A stretch of DNA of 64,000 nucleotides from Iphinoe sp. HA4291-MV1 (GCA_019359415.1 JAHHHH010000017.1:1-64000); one strand, 5' to 3'. Counted from the stretch's first letter, positions 33,197-43,046 are shown. Translations and numbers: made by a program. The notes: generated by a model from the sequence alone, not told the origin.

Positions 33197-36100
33197 TCAA
33201 TCCACTGACAACAACTGCAAAATCTGTTGAAGTGGAATCTCCACCCAATCTGGGCGATTATTAAGTTCGTAGCCTAATGCAAAAATGGCTTTCTCCAAAA
33301 TAAAGGCATCTAAAAGCACTTGCAGTTCTGTAGTTGTCTTTGGCAAGAAATGATCTTTAGTAGCCGTTTCTAGATAACTATTCTCTAGATAACTATTCAA
33401 GAAAGCCGCGCTCACCCAGGTAAACCAGAACTTACTCCAAGGTTTTATTAGGGGAAGTTCCTCGGAGCGAACCATCCCACTTTCTATTTCATTACGAAGT
33501 CCTTGACTGGCGGCGTAGTGGAACGATTGCAGCATTCCTGCAACGTCTCGAAGAGGAGAACGCTTCATGCGCTGTTCACTCAAACTCCGACCTTCTCTGC
33601 CCTCAAAGTCAAGGATAATAAAATCCTTGCCTGTATACAGTACTCGCGCCAGATGGTAGTCCCCGTGATAGCGGGTACGCATGGCAGTCATTTTTTGGTT
33701 CAGAACTAATTGGTAACGTCTGAGAATTTCCTGTTGATAGTTAAGGAGAACTTTTGCCAGTTCTTGAGTGTTGGAGGGCAGCTTATTGAGTTTATCTCCT
33801 AGTGTAAGGAAAACTTGCCCAGTAAGATTGCGGGCATATTGATAAATAGAGCGTTGGTAAAACGATGAAAACGGTTCAGGGGCAAAGTCGGGATTCTCTT
33901 GATCGCAAGCTAGGGCAATATGAAGTTCTGCCGTACTCTGACCTAAGAGTTGAGCGCTGACTAAGTAGGAACCGATGGTTTGGTAAGCTAATTCAGGAAT
34001 TTCAACTTCCAGCAATTCTATCAAAGAACTTGAAGGAACAGGCACTTCAGAAACATCTGCTTGCTGTGTCGTCACAAGCTCAAAATAGTCTTGCAAGCTA
34101 TCGAGAGTATAGTCCCAACCAGTACGGGTATCTTGGATGTATTCTTGCAGTATTCCTAAGGTTACGGGTAAGGTAGACTGAACTCCTACCTTATTTAATC
34201 TACTACGATACTCCAGCGCTCCAGCAACAGGGGCATAGTGTTTCAAGAGTTTCTTCTCACTGAGAAAGCGCCGGAGTTCTAAATCAGGGTGTATCCCCTC
34301 CTCAACTTTACGGAGTATTTTCAGAAACAGGCGATTACCATAAATCACAGAAGTATTTCTGTGTTCTCCTGTGAGGAGAGTGGGTTCAAGGTAGGAACCA
34401 TCTCCACTTAATTGTGGGAGTAAATCAGTTGTAGTAGCAATCAATTCCCCTGCTGTACCTTTATAGGAGCGATTATGGACAATTGCATCCACCAGCAAGT
34501 CAAGAAAGTTCTTGTCTGCAACAGCATCAAATAAAATCCCCACTTCTTCTCTGCCTTGAATTTCAAGACGAGCCACCACAGCTTGAGGGCTTTCTGCTAA
34601 AATTTGCCTTGCTTGCTCACCTTCTGCGTAAGCTAAGAGTAGAAGGTAAGTTTCAGAGTCTCCTCGAATGTACTCTAAGCGCAACCAAACCATGTTAGCC
34701 TCTGTATCCTTGTAGGACATTAAGACTGTCTCTGTGATTTGTGCAGATTGAATACTCAGAGTTTTGCCACCGAACCAGCTACAGGTGTACAGGTAATCCT
34801 GCAAAATAGACTCCAGAGCCGTTTTCACTTCTCGCTGGTAAAAGACATTGTGCCATTGACCACTCACAACCAGCGTTGTGAGTTCTGACTGGGGTATAGG
34901 CGGCTGGGTTAAGCTGAGTTTAGGCGATAAAGCAAACCAATAAAATCCGTAGGGGCTGAGGCTGAGGAAGTAGCACGAATCCCCAACAGCTGGGAACTCT
35001 GTCTGACCAAAAATTTCCACTGGTACCAGTCCCTTGAATGCTGATAAGTCTAATTCGACTGTTTGCACAAATCGGGACAAATTCGCCACCACTAAAATTG
35101 TTTCCTCTTGATAAGTGCGGGTGAAGGCAAGAACTTTGCGGTTATTGGGGTGCAGTAATTCAAAATTACCCAAACCAATCGCTTGGAAACGCTTTCTAGT
35201 AGCAATGAGGCGTTTCATCCAATACCACAAGGAATTGGGATTAGCTCGTTGTGCTTCAACATTGATTGCCTCATAATGGTATTCTGATTCTACAATGATG
35301 GGTAAATATAATCGTTGGGGGTTGACACGACTAAAACCAGCGTTGCGATCAGAACTCCACTGCATAGGCGTGCGGACACCATTGCGATCGCCTACATAAA
35401 CGTTATCCCCCATGCCAATCTCATCCCCGTAGTAAAGCACGGGTGTTCCTGGTAAAGACAACAGCAGACTATTGAGCAATTCTATCTGACGACGGTCATT
35501 GCCTAAGAGCGGTGCTAACCGGCGACGAATACCTAAATTTAGTCTCATCACTGGGTCTTGTGCATAAACCCGGTACATATAGTCTCGGTCTTCATCTGTG
35601 ACCATTTCCAATGTGAGTTCGTCGTGGTTACGCAAAAACAATCCCCATTGACAATTATCGGGAATGGGAGGAGTTTGGTTAAGAATATCAATGATAGGGA
35701 AGTTATCTTCCATCCGCAATGCCATAAACAAGCGCGGCATCAAGGGAAAATGATAGTTCATGTGACACTCATCCCCATTGCCGTAGTATTGTGCTGCATC
35801 CTCAGGCCATTGATTCGCCTCAGCTAGCAGCATCCGGTTCGGGTATTTTGCATCAACGTGCGATCGCAGTTGCTTGAGGAAAGTATGAGTTTCCGGCAAG
35901 TTTTCGCAGTTTGTTCCTTCCCGTTCGTACAAATAAGGCACTGCATCCAAGCGCAAGCCATCTACCCCCATCCCTAACCAAAAATCCAGGACATCGAACA
36001 CTGCTTGCCTTACTGCAGGATGATCATAATTTAAATCTGGCTGATGGGAGTAGAAGCGATGCCAGTAATATGCTTTGGCAACTGGATCCCAAGCCCAGTT

Positions 36101-36568
36101 TGAGGTTTCAAAATCTTTGAAAATAATCCGCGCTTCTTGATATTTTTCTGGACTATCACTCCAGACATAGAAATCTCGTTCTTTACTACCCTTGGGTGCA
36201 CGACGTGCTCGTTGAAACCAAGGATGCTGGTCAGATGTATGGTTGACAATTAACTCAATAATGACGCGAATACCCCGTTGATGAGCAGCTTCCAAGAACT
36301 CTTTGAAATCTTCTAAGGTACCGTAGATAGGGTTAATATTGGTATAATCAGCGATATCGTAACCATCGTCTTTCAGTGGTGAGGGAAAAAACGGTAGCAC
36401 CCAGACGGTAGTTACACCTAGGTCTTGCAGATAATCCAGTTTTTCTGTTAGTCCTCGAAAGTCGCCAACACCATCACCATTGCTGTCCGCAAAGGCGCGA
36501 ACAGGAACTTCGTAAATAATGGCGTTTTTAAACCATAAGGGGTCGTTTTTCAACATTGAGTTTGGCAT
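33197..36568 (-). CDS. treS: Trehalose synthase fused to maltokinase
   Basis: A 1123-residue two-enzyme protein. Residues about 1-550 are a GH13 trehalose synthase (maltose alpha-D-glucosyltransferase) with nucleophile Asp208 (GLRLDAV), acid/base Glu250 (LLAEANQWP) and Asp316 (LRNHDELT). Residues about 575-1115 are a maltokinase of the aminoglycoside-phosphotransferase fold: RYHGDYHLARVLY holds the catalytic loop and IILDFEGREGRSL the metal-binding Asp. Together they turn trehalose into maltose and then maltose 1-phosphate, the GlgE donor for alpha-glucan. No glgE is in this window. It is monocistronic. Confidence 0.93.
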   Translation of the reverse strand: MPNSMLKNDPLWFKNAIIYEVPVRAFADSNGDGVGDFRGLTEKLDYLQDLGVTTVWVLPFFPSPLKDDGYDIADYTNINPIYGTLEDFKEFLEAAHQRGIRVIIELIVNHTSDQHPWFQRARRAPKGSKERDFYVWSDSPEKYQEARIIFKDFETSNWAWDPVAKAYYWHRFYSHQPDLNYDHPAVRQAVFDVLDFWLGMGVDGLRLDAVPYLYEREGTNCENLPETHTFLKQLRSHVDAKYPNRMLLAEANQWPEDAAQYYGNGDECHMNYHFPLMPRLFMALRMEDNFPIIDILNQTPPIPDNCQWGLFLRNHDELTLEMVTDEDRDYMYRVYAQDPVMRLNLGIRRRLAPLLGNDRRQIELLNSLLLSLPGTPVLYYGDEIGMGDNVYVGDRNGVRTPMQWSSDRNAGFSRVNPQRLYLPIIVESEYHYEAINVEAQRANPNSLWYWMKRLIATRKRFQAIGLGNFELLHPNNRKVLAFTRTYQEETILVVANLSRFVQTVELDLSAFKGLVPVEIFGQTEFPAVGDSCYFLSLSPYGFYWFALSPKLSLTQPPIPQSELTTLVVSGQWHNVFYQREVKTALESILQDYLYTCSWFGGKTLSIQSAQITETVLMSYKDTEANMVWLRLEYIRGDSETYLLLLAYAEGEQARQILAESPQAVVARLEIQGREEVGILFDAVADKNFLDLLVDAIVHNRSYKGTAGELIATTTDLLPQLSGDGSYLEPTLLTGEHRNTSVIYGNRLFLKILRKVEEGIHPDLELRRFLSEKKLLKHYAPVAGALEYRSRLNKVGVQSTLPVTLGILQEYIQDTRTGWDYTLDSLQDYFELVTTQQADVSEVPVPSSSLIELLEVEIPELAYQTIGSYLVSAQLLGQSTAELHIALACDQENPDFAPEPFSSFYQRSIYQYARNLTGQVFLTLGDKLNKLPSNTQELAKVLLNYQQEILRRYQLVLNQKMTAMRTRYHGDYHLARVLYTGKDFIILDFEGREGRSLSEQRMKRSPLRDVAGMLQSFHYAASQGLRNEIESGMVRSEELPLIKPWSKFWFTWVSAAFLNSYLENSYLETATKDHFLPKTTTELQVLLDAFILEKAIFALGYELNNRPDWVEIPLQQILQLLSVD

Positions 36569-37080
36569 CTTACTTTCAAATGTTCCTGGTATGCACCTGT
36601 CAAAGTGAATTGGCAGTCGTTAGGTTAGTTTATGAAATAAAGCTATTAGGTCAACCTACATGACTGTTGTAAGCGGTCAAGACGTGTCAAAAAATTAACT
36701 TGAATTTTCATGAACTAAGCTAATGCAAGGGTATTTCCGGTTACCAAAATACCTAAAATATTCAGAGTTGCCCATCTAACGTAAGTAAGAGCAATACCTA
36801 TTAAATAATCTTTACATAAGCATGACATTGAAATCATATACCTGCTACTCTATTGGCAAATCTTTTTTTTCTTGAGTGGCAAAGTCGCTTTCATGAATCA
36901 ATGAAGTTTGTCTTAATATTTGTCTGAATAATTGAACAACAAAGAACTCAGCAACACAGCAGTCAGAATTGCTGGAGGAATTCTGTAGCGTAACATTGAA
37001 TATTGGGTGGGGAATTTATAATTCTCCAACGGTTAAAATCAGGACTGACTCAAAAAACTAGGGGAAGATGAGGAGTGGCA

Positions 37081-37108
37081 TTGGGAATTGGGAATTGGGA
37101 ATTGGGAA
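37081..37108. repeat. Heptanucleotide repeat (TTGGGAA)x4
   Basis: Four perfect copies of TTGGGAA. Typical short tandem repeat of heterocystous cyanobacteria, upstream of the epimerase gene. Confidence 0.9.
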
Positions 37109-37135
37109 CAAAAGAGCTGGGAACTCTTAATCGAG

Positions 37136-37175
37136 CATTGCCCATTGCCCATTGCCCATTGCCCATTGCCCATTG
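37136..37175. repeat. Heptanucleotide repeat (CATTGCC)x5.7
   Basis: Five full copies of CATTGCC plus CATTG. A second heptamer array within 30 bp of the first but with a different unit. Confidence 0.9.
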
Positions 37176-37244
37176 TCCCCCTTGTCTGTCTTCTTTGACA
37201 CCCATCATCATACGATGTCTATTATGGACTTTTGAGGAGTATTA

Positions 37245-38240
37245 ATGATGAGGGTACTGGTTACTGGTGTTGCTGGATTCATTGGCTATCACTTCGCACA
37301 GCATCTTCTGAAAGAAGGAGTTGAGGTCATAGGCATTGACAACTTAAATGACTATTATGATGTCAAACTAAAAAAAGCTCGTTTGGCGCAGCTTCTCCCG
37401 CAGTCAGGATTTACATTTCAGTTTTTGGATTTGAGCGATCGCCTTGAGGTTGCTCAACTCTTTCAAGAATACACTTTTGATTATGTCGTCAACCTTGCTG
37501 CTCAAGCAGGAGTACGCTACTCTTTACAAAACCCTTGGGTATACTTGGATAGCAATGTTACAGGCTTTGTTAATCTTTTAGAAGGATGCCGTCAAAGTCA
37601 AATTAAGCATTTGGTATTTGCCTCATCAAGTTCTGTTTACGGTCTAAATACCAAGGTTCCCTTCTCTGTGAGCGATAATGTTGACCATCCCATTTCGCTA
37701 TATGCTGCGACCAAAAAAGCAAATGAATTGATTGCCCATACTTATAGTCATCTTTACCACATCCCAACAACCGGACTACGCTTTTTTACAGTTTATGGTC
37801 CTTGGGGAAGACCCGACATGGCATATTTTAAATTTGTGAAGGCGATAGAAGAAGGTAAGCCCATTGATGTTTACAACTTCGGTAAAATGCAGCGGGATTT
37901 TACATACATTGATGATGTCGTTGAGGGGATCTTTCGGGTAATGCTCAAACCACCTCAACCCAACATAGCGAACAGTAATGCTCTTTACAAGCTTTATAAC
38001 ATTGGTAATAATAATCCTGTAGAATTGATGACGTTCATTGAAGTCATAGAAAAAGCACTTAGCAAAAAAGCTGTAAAAAATTTACTACCGATGCAACCGG
38101 GAGATATTCCCGCGACTTACGCTGATGTAGATGACCTGATGCGTGATGTTGGATTTAAGCCCAGTACACCTCTGGAGCAAGGTATAAATTGTTTTGTGCA
38201 ATGGTATCAAGAGTACAAACAGGCGAAGTATAAAGTATAA
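37245..38240 (+). CDS. NAD-dependent sugar-nucleotide epimerase (UDP-glucuronate 4-epimerase-like)
   Basis: A 331-residue extended short-chain dehydrogenase. The N terminus has the NAD-binding GVAGFIGYHFA; the active site shows SSSSVYG with YAATKKANE (Tyr-x-x-x-Lys); the C-terminal part has RFFTVYGPWGRPDMAYFKF, characteristic of UDP-glucuronate 4-epimerases (CapI/WcaG group). It would make UDP-galacturonate for exopolysaccharide or lipopolysaccharide. Two ATGs in tandem (37245, 37248) follow a good TGAGGAG. It is convergent with the next gene. Confidence 0.88.
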   Translation: MMRVLVTGVAGFIGYHFAQHLLKEGVEVIGIDNLNDYYDVKLKKARLAQLLPQSGFTFQFLDLSDRLEVAQLFQEYTFDYVVNLAAQAGVRYSLQNPWVYLDSNVTGFVNLLEGCRQSQIKHLVFASSSSVYGLNTKVPFSVSDNVDHPISLYAATKKANELIAHTYSHLYHIPTTGLRFFTVYGPWGRPDMAYFKFVKAIEEGKPIDVYNFGKMQRDFTYIDDVVEGIFRVMLKPPQPNIANSNALYKLYNIGNNNPVELMTFIEVIEKALSKKAVKNLLPMQPGDIPATYADVDDLMRDVGFKPSTPLEQGINCFVQWYQEYKQAKYKV

Positions 38241-38249
38241 ATTTTTCTT

Positions 38250-38810
38250 TTATTCTTCATCCTTCATCTTCCAACCATGTAGAGGGACTATACTCCTGAT
38301 AACCCATTCTATGATGAGTGGAGGAGCTTGTGATATCAAAATGCTAGGATAAACTGCCATTCCCCAATTGGGATGGACTAACATACGGCATTTGTTTTGA
38401 ATGACTGGGTAGTGCAGTAAAGCTTTCACAACTGCGGTATCATCGTGCAGAATTTTCCCTGGACGGGAAAGCAAAGGATAGCCAGTACGGGGATCAATCA
38501 GATCTGTTAAATAATTGCGATCGCGCAGATTAAACGCCACATCACAACCAAACCTCATGAACGTTTCCCGTAAACATTGTTTTTCTGTCTCAATTTCCAG
38601 TGTTCTTTCTACAAGTTCATATCTTGATTGCTGTAAAACAATCACTACCCACAAAGAAAGCTGTTTTTTCCAATCTGGTAATATCTGCTCGCGGTTGGCA
38701 CAGATATACTGACTAGGAAAATGAATTGAAATTTGAACAGCTTGTCCCGTTTTGCCAACCAAATGAATGGGACAGCCTGCACCAGAAGTGTAAACTGTCG
38801 GATATTGCAC
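38250..38810 (-). CDS. MMADHC-like (cobalamin trafficking protein D) domain protein
   Basis: A 186-residue protein. The central and C-terminal text (LTDLIDPRTGYPLLSRPGKI, HDDTAVVKALLHYPVIQNKC, RMLVHPNWGMAVYP) recalls the cyanobacterial proteins annotated as methylmalonic aciduria and homocystinuria type D protein. In animals MMADHC directs cobalamin to its two enzymes; the bacterial role is unknown. No cobalamin gene is adjacent. The assignment is from memory of the family and is moderately sure. Confidence 0.55.
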   Translation of the reverse strand: MQYPTVYTSGAGCPIHLVGKTGQAVQISIHFPSQYICANREQILPDWKKQLSLWVVIVLQQSRYELVERTLEIETEKQCLRETFMRFGCDVAFNLRDRNYLTDLIDPRTGYPLLSRPGKILHDDTAVVKALLHYPVIQNKCRMLVHPNWGMAVYPSILISQAPPLIIEWVIRSIVPLHGWKMKDEE

Positions 38811-39097
38811 TCAACTTTATTTGGTTTTTACAAGTTTTTTTCAATTCATCTTTTGTTTTGATGATAACTCTTAAAGAGTCAAGAAAAATATCAAATTTCC
38901 CTAATAGAGGAGATAGTTTAAAGCGGTTTTTGATATTATCTTAATTCTTAATATTTTTTTAATCTTGATTTTACCTTTTATGGTATGATTTTGCTTTTAT
39001 TTTCACTGTGCTAGAACTGCGGCAAGTGAAGAGTGAGAGAAAGAAAGTTAAAAGTAAAAAGGTTATTTGAACTTTTGACTTTTAACTTCTGCCTTTT

Positions 39098-39304
39098 TTA
39101 ATCCAGCTTTAAAGCATTGACCGGAACTTCATCCCAAGAATTGACTGTCCGCAATCGTGCCACCCAACCCCATGTTTTTTGCTCCTCAGTTAAATTTTGT
39201 TTAAAGGATTCATGGCAATCTTTAGCTTGGGACTCATCACAGCAAACAATACAAGCATAAATCATCCCAGATGGATCAAGTTGCTCATTTACCCAGATAT
39301 TCAT
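39098..39304 (-). CDS. Small conserved cyanobacterial protein, 68 aa
   Basis: Starting at the ATG at 39304 the product begins NIWVNEQLDPSGMIYACIVC and continues CDESQAKDCHESFKQNLTEE, ending with SWDEVPVNALKLD. Close relatives in many cyanobacteria carry the label glycogen debranching protein, which such a short protein cannot be. Three Cys (CIVCC) near residue 20 and one at about 30 could bind metal. A start further upstream (39331) is possible but the conserved part begins here. Confidence 0.7.
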   Translation of the reverse strand: MNIWVNEQLDPSGMIYACIVCCDESQAKDCHESFKQNLTEEQKTWGWVARLRTVNSWDEVPVNALKLD

Positions 39305-39502
39305 CGTGGCTTCTTCTCCCCAAAAACTCAAGCAACAAAAAGCTATGTGCCATCCTAAAATAGTATTAGAAGTTTAAAATTGCTGTCAAAACTTATGATA
39401 AATAATAGCTAATAGTGAAGAGTTAATGCTTAGAGGATATCTCTTCAAGTTTAAAATGTCATCCTCTTAGCGTAGCTCCTCACGTTCAAAGCAACGTGTG
39501 CA

Positions 39503-39529
39503 TTGGCTCACCTGTTCCGATAGGAGAAG
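39503..39529. repeat. 27-bp repeat, outer copy
   Basis: TTGGCTCACCTGTTCCGATA plus GGAGAAG occurs here and as an exact reverse complement at 39721-39747 inside the MITE copy. The two could fold into a long stem or reflect insertion of the same small unit twice. Confidence 0.75.
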
Positions 39530-39619
39530 CGCTCAGTGAGGCACATAGCGGTAGCGCAGTGATTTTATTACGCTTAAGTGCCTTATCACCTCGTTCGTAG
39601 CGACGGCGGTAGAGTAGTA

Positions 39620-39834
39620 GGCGTTGCTGAATTGCTGAATTGAGGTATGAAATTTTCATTCTTTATTTTCACAACCCTTACCTTTGCGCCTTTGCGTCTA
39701 CTCTGCGAGAACGGCTTCTCCTTCTCCTATCGGAACAGGTGAGCCAACACCAGACGCTACGCGTTGGCGTAGCCTGTCCGCAGGACTTACGCCGAATGCG
39801 TGAGGCTAAATTCATACTTTGAATCAGCAACGCC
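39620..39834. mobile_element. GGCGTTGCTGA MITE, copy 3 (215 bp) with 8-bp TSD
   Basis: Same termini and interior as the 135-bp copy at 32170 but with about 75 extra bases starting near 39717, including the inverted 27-bp repeat. Flanked by a perfect duplication GAGTAGTA at 39612-39619 and 39835-39842. It appears to be a MITE that itself received an insertion. Confidence 0.85.
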
Positions 39835-40048
39835 GAGTAGTATTCCAGCTGTCCCCTATATTCCTGAATCAATGCGATTTGCCATTGATAGAGTCCACGG
39901 AAAGTGTTGGCAAATAGAAGTGTAAAAATAGCAACAACTAATCCTGTATAGGCAAAACTTCTAGACTATACTGCAAGAGGTAATCTATAAGTCTACAGCT
40001 TATACTATACTTGCCTGTCATTGTAACAAGAAAAAAGAACTAAATAAT

Positions 40049-41005
40049 ATGGCACAACATCCCAACGGAGTTTGGATTTGGAAGCTATCTGAGATTCGCA
40101 CTGATTATCTGGATAAGCTCGTTGAACGCAAAGTGCAGCGTGTTTATCTCAAGGTTTTTGACAGTAAATATCAAGGTCAACCTACTTTTTGGGATTGGCA
40201 GTGTTCTTCAGAAATTATCCAAGAATTTAAGTCTCGTAATATCGAAGTGTATGGATGGGGATATCACTACGGCATTGCTGATATTGCAAGGCAGGTTGTA
40301 AAGCTTAGGCAAGCTCTTAACTGTGGACTTGATGGCTATATTGTTGATATAGAAAAAGAAGTAGAAGACCCCAGCACACATACAAATGTAGACAAACTTC
40401 TTTCTACTGTGCGTACTATCGTCAAGGAAGGAACTTTGGGATATACAAGTTTTGGAAATCCTCGACTCCATCCTAATGTTCCTTGGCAAATTTTGGATAA
40501 GTATTGCGATCTAGCTTTGCCACAAATTTATTTTGAGAAATTCAATTTTAAACCGACTACTCCAGAAAAAGTGAAAGATTGTCTAGATGCTCATAAAAAA
40601 TTGGGTTTGAAAAAACCAACTTTACCCATTTGGGGTTCGGAAAGTGATACAGCAAAACCTGCTTCACTCGCGGAACTGCAAGATTATCTGAATTATTATC
40701 CTGGTTCGTCAATTTGGCGTCTTCCTCACGAAGGTGAACGTGGTGAGGCTTGGAATTTGATATATTCTGGCTTTGAATTACCAATACTTAGACGTAATCT
40801 TCGTCAAGGAAGAATAGGAGATGATGTCAAGGCTGTGCAAAAAGTGATGAATGCAAGAGGATACAATGCAGCAACAGTAGATGGAAATTTTGGTCCTCAA
40901 ACAGAAGCTGCTGTGAGAGCATTCCAAAAAGAAGCTGGTCTTTCCGTAGATGGGGAGGTTGGTAAACTGACTTGGACAGCCCTTGGTGGTAAGTTTGGTG
41001 GATGA
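40049..41005 (+). CDS. Glycosidase-like TIM-barrel protein with peptidoglycan-binding domain
   Basis: A 318-residue protein. Residues 1-245 look like a TIM-barrel domain (GVWIWKLSEI; RVYLKVFDSKY; EVYGWGYHYG; DGYIVDIEKEVEDP; GYTSFGNPRLHP; LALPQIYFEKF) with acidic residues at strand ends, reminiscent of GH25-type or phage-lysin folds. Residues about 252-315 are a PG_binding_1 domain (VKAVQKVMNARGYN, VDGNFGPQTEAAVRAFQKEAGL, LTWTALGG). No signal peptide is seen. A wall hydrolase or a lysin-type toxin is likely; the enzyme activity is inferred only. Confidence 0.75.
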   Translation: MAQHPNGVWIWKLSEIRTDYLDKLVERKVQRVYLKVFDSKYQGQPTFWDWQCSSEIIQEFKSRNIEVYGWGYHYGIADIARQVVKLRQALNCGLDGYIVDIEKEVEDPSTHTNVDKLLSTVRTIVKEGTLGYTSFGNPRLHPNVPWQILDKYCDLALPQIYFEKFNFKPTTPEKVKDCLDAHKKLGLKKPTLPIWGSESDTAKPASLAELQDYLNYYPGSSIWRLPHEGERGEAWNLIYSGFELPILRRNLRQGRIGDDVKAVQKVMNARGYNAATVDGNFGPQTEAAVRAFQKEAGLSVDGEVGKLTWTALGGKFGG

Positions 41006-41438
41006 TAGTAATGGCATGGCGTGGAAGTGTCAAGAAGCTAGTTATTACTCGCTCTCTCCTTATCTCCACTAATCCTCCATCTTCCGAGCAAAGATTAACG
41101 TAGTTTAAAGTCAATCTCCGCAAATCCAAGCTTTTGTGAGACCAGTGTACTGTACCTCCTGAGCCGTAGCGCAAGCTCAGGACATATCGGAAGGTGAGCA
41201 GCGCTGTGGCTGGAACAAAAGCTGTAACTACACAGTTAGAGATTGATTGTTCAGAGCTTGACACAACTCAAGCTCTGTTTGCATTTAGAAACATATTGTG
41301 GAGAAATTATGTATATTTTTTAATAAAGACTTAAGATTTTTGAACTATCGTCTGAGGAAGAGCGATCGCGCTTATTGTAGAAAGTGGCAACCAGGCAGAC
41401 AACTGTTGTCTGCTTATAAACTTGTGGGTCTTATCCAA
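41006..41438. other. Intergenic region
   Basis: About 430 bp between plus-strand genes. An imperfect GAGCCGTAGCGCAAGCTC stem lies near 41160-41178, and GTTCAGAGCTTGACACAACTC-type text follows. A longer frame reaching back to 41298 lacks a plausible start. Nothing else was recognised. Confidence 0.4.
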
Positions 41439-41726
41439 ATGATTGCTATGATGAACTTTCTCCGCTCACTGCTACTATCGATTATTTTTAGTTTCGCCGC
41501 TCCCATGTTTTTATTTGGTGGGGTATTGCTCGTGTTATTCCTCGTTAGTTACATTCCAGGCTTACAAGGGGTTACAGAGACCGTCACAACTCCCATAACA
41601 GAGTTCCTCTCCACTTTTGGCAGTGGCACTCCTGTTGGAGGACTATTTGTTATTTGCTCAACTTGCAGCTTTGTTGGGGCGCTATTTGACACTTACGCTT
41701 ATTACAGGTATCAAATACTACGATAA
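41439..41726 (+). CDS. Small integral membrane protein
   Basis: Starts at 41439, 41448 or 41451 are all in frame; the last begins NFLRSLLLSIIFSFAAPMFL. The product of about 92-95 residues has two hydrophobic segments (SLLLSIIFSFAAPMFLFGGVL and GGLFVICSTCSFVGALFDTY) around a polar loop. The longer frame from 41298 has a basic, low-quality N terminus and is less likely. No family or function is recognised. Confidence 0.6.
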   Translation: MIAMMNFLRSLLLSIIFSFAAPMFLFGGVLLVLFLVSYIPGLQGVTETVTTPITEFLSTFGSGTPVGGLFVICSTCSFVGALFDTYAYYRYQILR

Positions 41727-42166
41727 CTACTTGTATACGACTCTGACCAAACGATTAGATGTTGTTCTGTTATAGCTCTGTTAAAAATTAGTATTTTTCA
41801 TGCCTGAAAGACTGCTAGTACTACCTTTCTTGAGGTTGGCATCGGTAATCACTATTCGCATCGAATGCTAGTAAAGTGATTGAATAGTTACGTAACGAGC
41901 AATCCTTGGCTTGCAGCTTAGCGCTTATGTTTAAGGATAAAAAACTTTTGCGTTTTTTCAGCGCTTTTTTGCTAGATTTTGGATAACTCCTTATGTTTGT
42001 CTTTCTACATGAGTATCATAGCAGGTCAATATATACATAAATTATAAAAATTTTATTAAAATTCCAATTTCCACAGTACCTGCTCGTTTTTCTTAACATA
42101 GGGAAAGCAAGTGGTTTGAGTGCTTAACGTTTTATGATTAAGTTTATTAGGAAGTTTTGACTGCTC
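41727..42166. other. Intergenic region upstream of sppA
   Basis: About 440 bp, AT-rich, with no gene, repeat or RNA recognised. It presumably contains the sppA promoter. Confidence 0.4.
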
Positions 42167-42985
42167 ATGGTTTGGCCTTTTAAGCCCAGGTTTCGTAAAC
42201 AAATTGCTCGTATTGAAATTACAGGTGCGATCGCCAGTGCGACTCGTAAGCGTGTATTAGAAGCCCTGAAAACAGTAGAAGAAAGAAAATTTCCCGCGTT
42301 ACTGCTACGGATTGATAGTCCTGGCGGAACCGTGGGAGATTCCCAAGAAATCTACAGTGCTCTGAAGCGGTTGCGCGAGAAAGTAAAAATTGTTGCTAGT
42401 TTTGGTAACATTTCTGCTTCTGGTGGAGTCTACATAGGCATGGGAGCGCAACACATCATGGCTAACCCTGGTACAATTACAGGTAGCATTGGTGTGATTT
42501 TGCGTGGTAACAACTTGGAACGCTTGTTGCAAAAAATTGGTGTTTCTTTTAAGGTTATCAAGTCTGGTCCCTACAAAGATATTTTGGCGTTTGACCGAGA
42601 GCTGACAGAACCGGAACAAAACATTTTGCAAGAATTGATAGACACGAGTTATCAGCAGTTTGTCCAAACAGTAGCTGAAGCACGTTCCCTAGCAGAGGAA
42701 ACTGTCAGGAGTTTCGCGGATGGTCGGATTTTTACTGGACAGCAAGCCTTAGAGTTAGGTATTGTAGATCGTCTGGGAACAGAGGAAGATGCTCGTCGTT
42801 GGGCAGCTCAATTAGCTGGTCTTGACCCTGAAAAAACTCCTGTCTATACCTTAGAAGAACGCAAACCTCTATTGAACCGCATCTTGCAAGGAGATCGTCA
42901 AGTTTCAGGACTTGGAGCTGGTCTGGATTGGGTTGAATTTGAACTGTCTACCAGTGGTTTACCCTTATGGTTGTATAGACCATAA
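42167..42985 (+). CDS. sppA: Signal peptide peptidase SppA, short form
   Basis: A 272-residue S49-family serine protease. The Ser/Lys dyad is Ser85 (NISASGGVYI) and Lys132 (VIKSGPYKDI). LRIDSPGGTV is the substrate-binding strand. It lacks an obvious membrane anchor and is the short type, about half the length of E. coli SppA. It degrades cleaved signal peptides; in cyanobacteria one SppA also affects phycobilisome and thylakoid turnover. ATG at 42167 fits. It is followed 61 bp later by aroH in the same direction, possibly cotranscribed. Confidence 0.9.
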   Translation: MVWPFKPRFRKQIARIEITGAIASATRKRVLEALKTVEERKFPALLLRIDSPGGTVGDSQEIYSALKRLREKVKIVASFGNISASGGVYIGMGAQHIMANPGTITGSIGVILRGNNLERLLQKIGVSFKVIKSGPYKDILAFDRELTEPEQNILQELIDTSYQQFVQTVAEARSLAEETVRSFADGRIFTGQQALELGIVDRLGTEEDARRWAAQLAGLDPEKTPVYTLEERKPLLNRILQGDRQVSGLGAGLDWVEFELSTSGLPLWLYRP

Positions 42986-43046
42986 ATCGTAATTTTTTTG
43001 TCATTAGTCGTTTGACTAATGACCATTAATAAAGGAGGTTTTTTTG

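Larger units (their letters stand above)
36569..37244. other. Non-coding region with heptamer repeats
   Basis: About 680 bp between divergent treS and the epimerase gene. It contains two heptanucleotide arrays (37081-37108 and 37136-37175) and no gene. TGAGGAG at 37233-37239 is the ribosome-binding site of the epimerase. Confidence 0.6.
39332..40048. other. Repeat-rich non-coding region
   Basis: About 720 bp. It carries a 27-bp inverted repeat (39503-39529 and 39721-39747) and the GGCGTTGCTGA MITE at 39620-39834. No gene was recognised. Confidence 0.65.

Noticed and set aside
36031-36249. Antisense frames inside treS, thrS, sbcC and pgk
   Set aside because: All are shadows of long, motif-rich genes on the opposite strand and show no independent support.
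40827-41264. 145-codon minus-strand frame opposite the peptidoglycan-binding domain
   Set aside because: Antisense shadow of a clear domain with normal codon pattern on the plus strand; no start signal.
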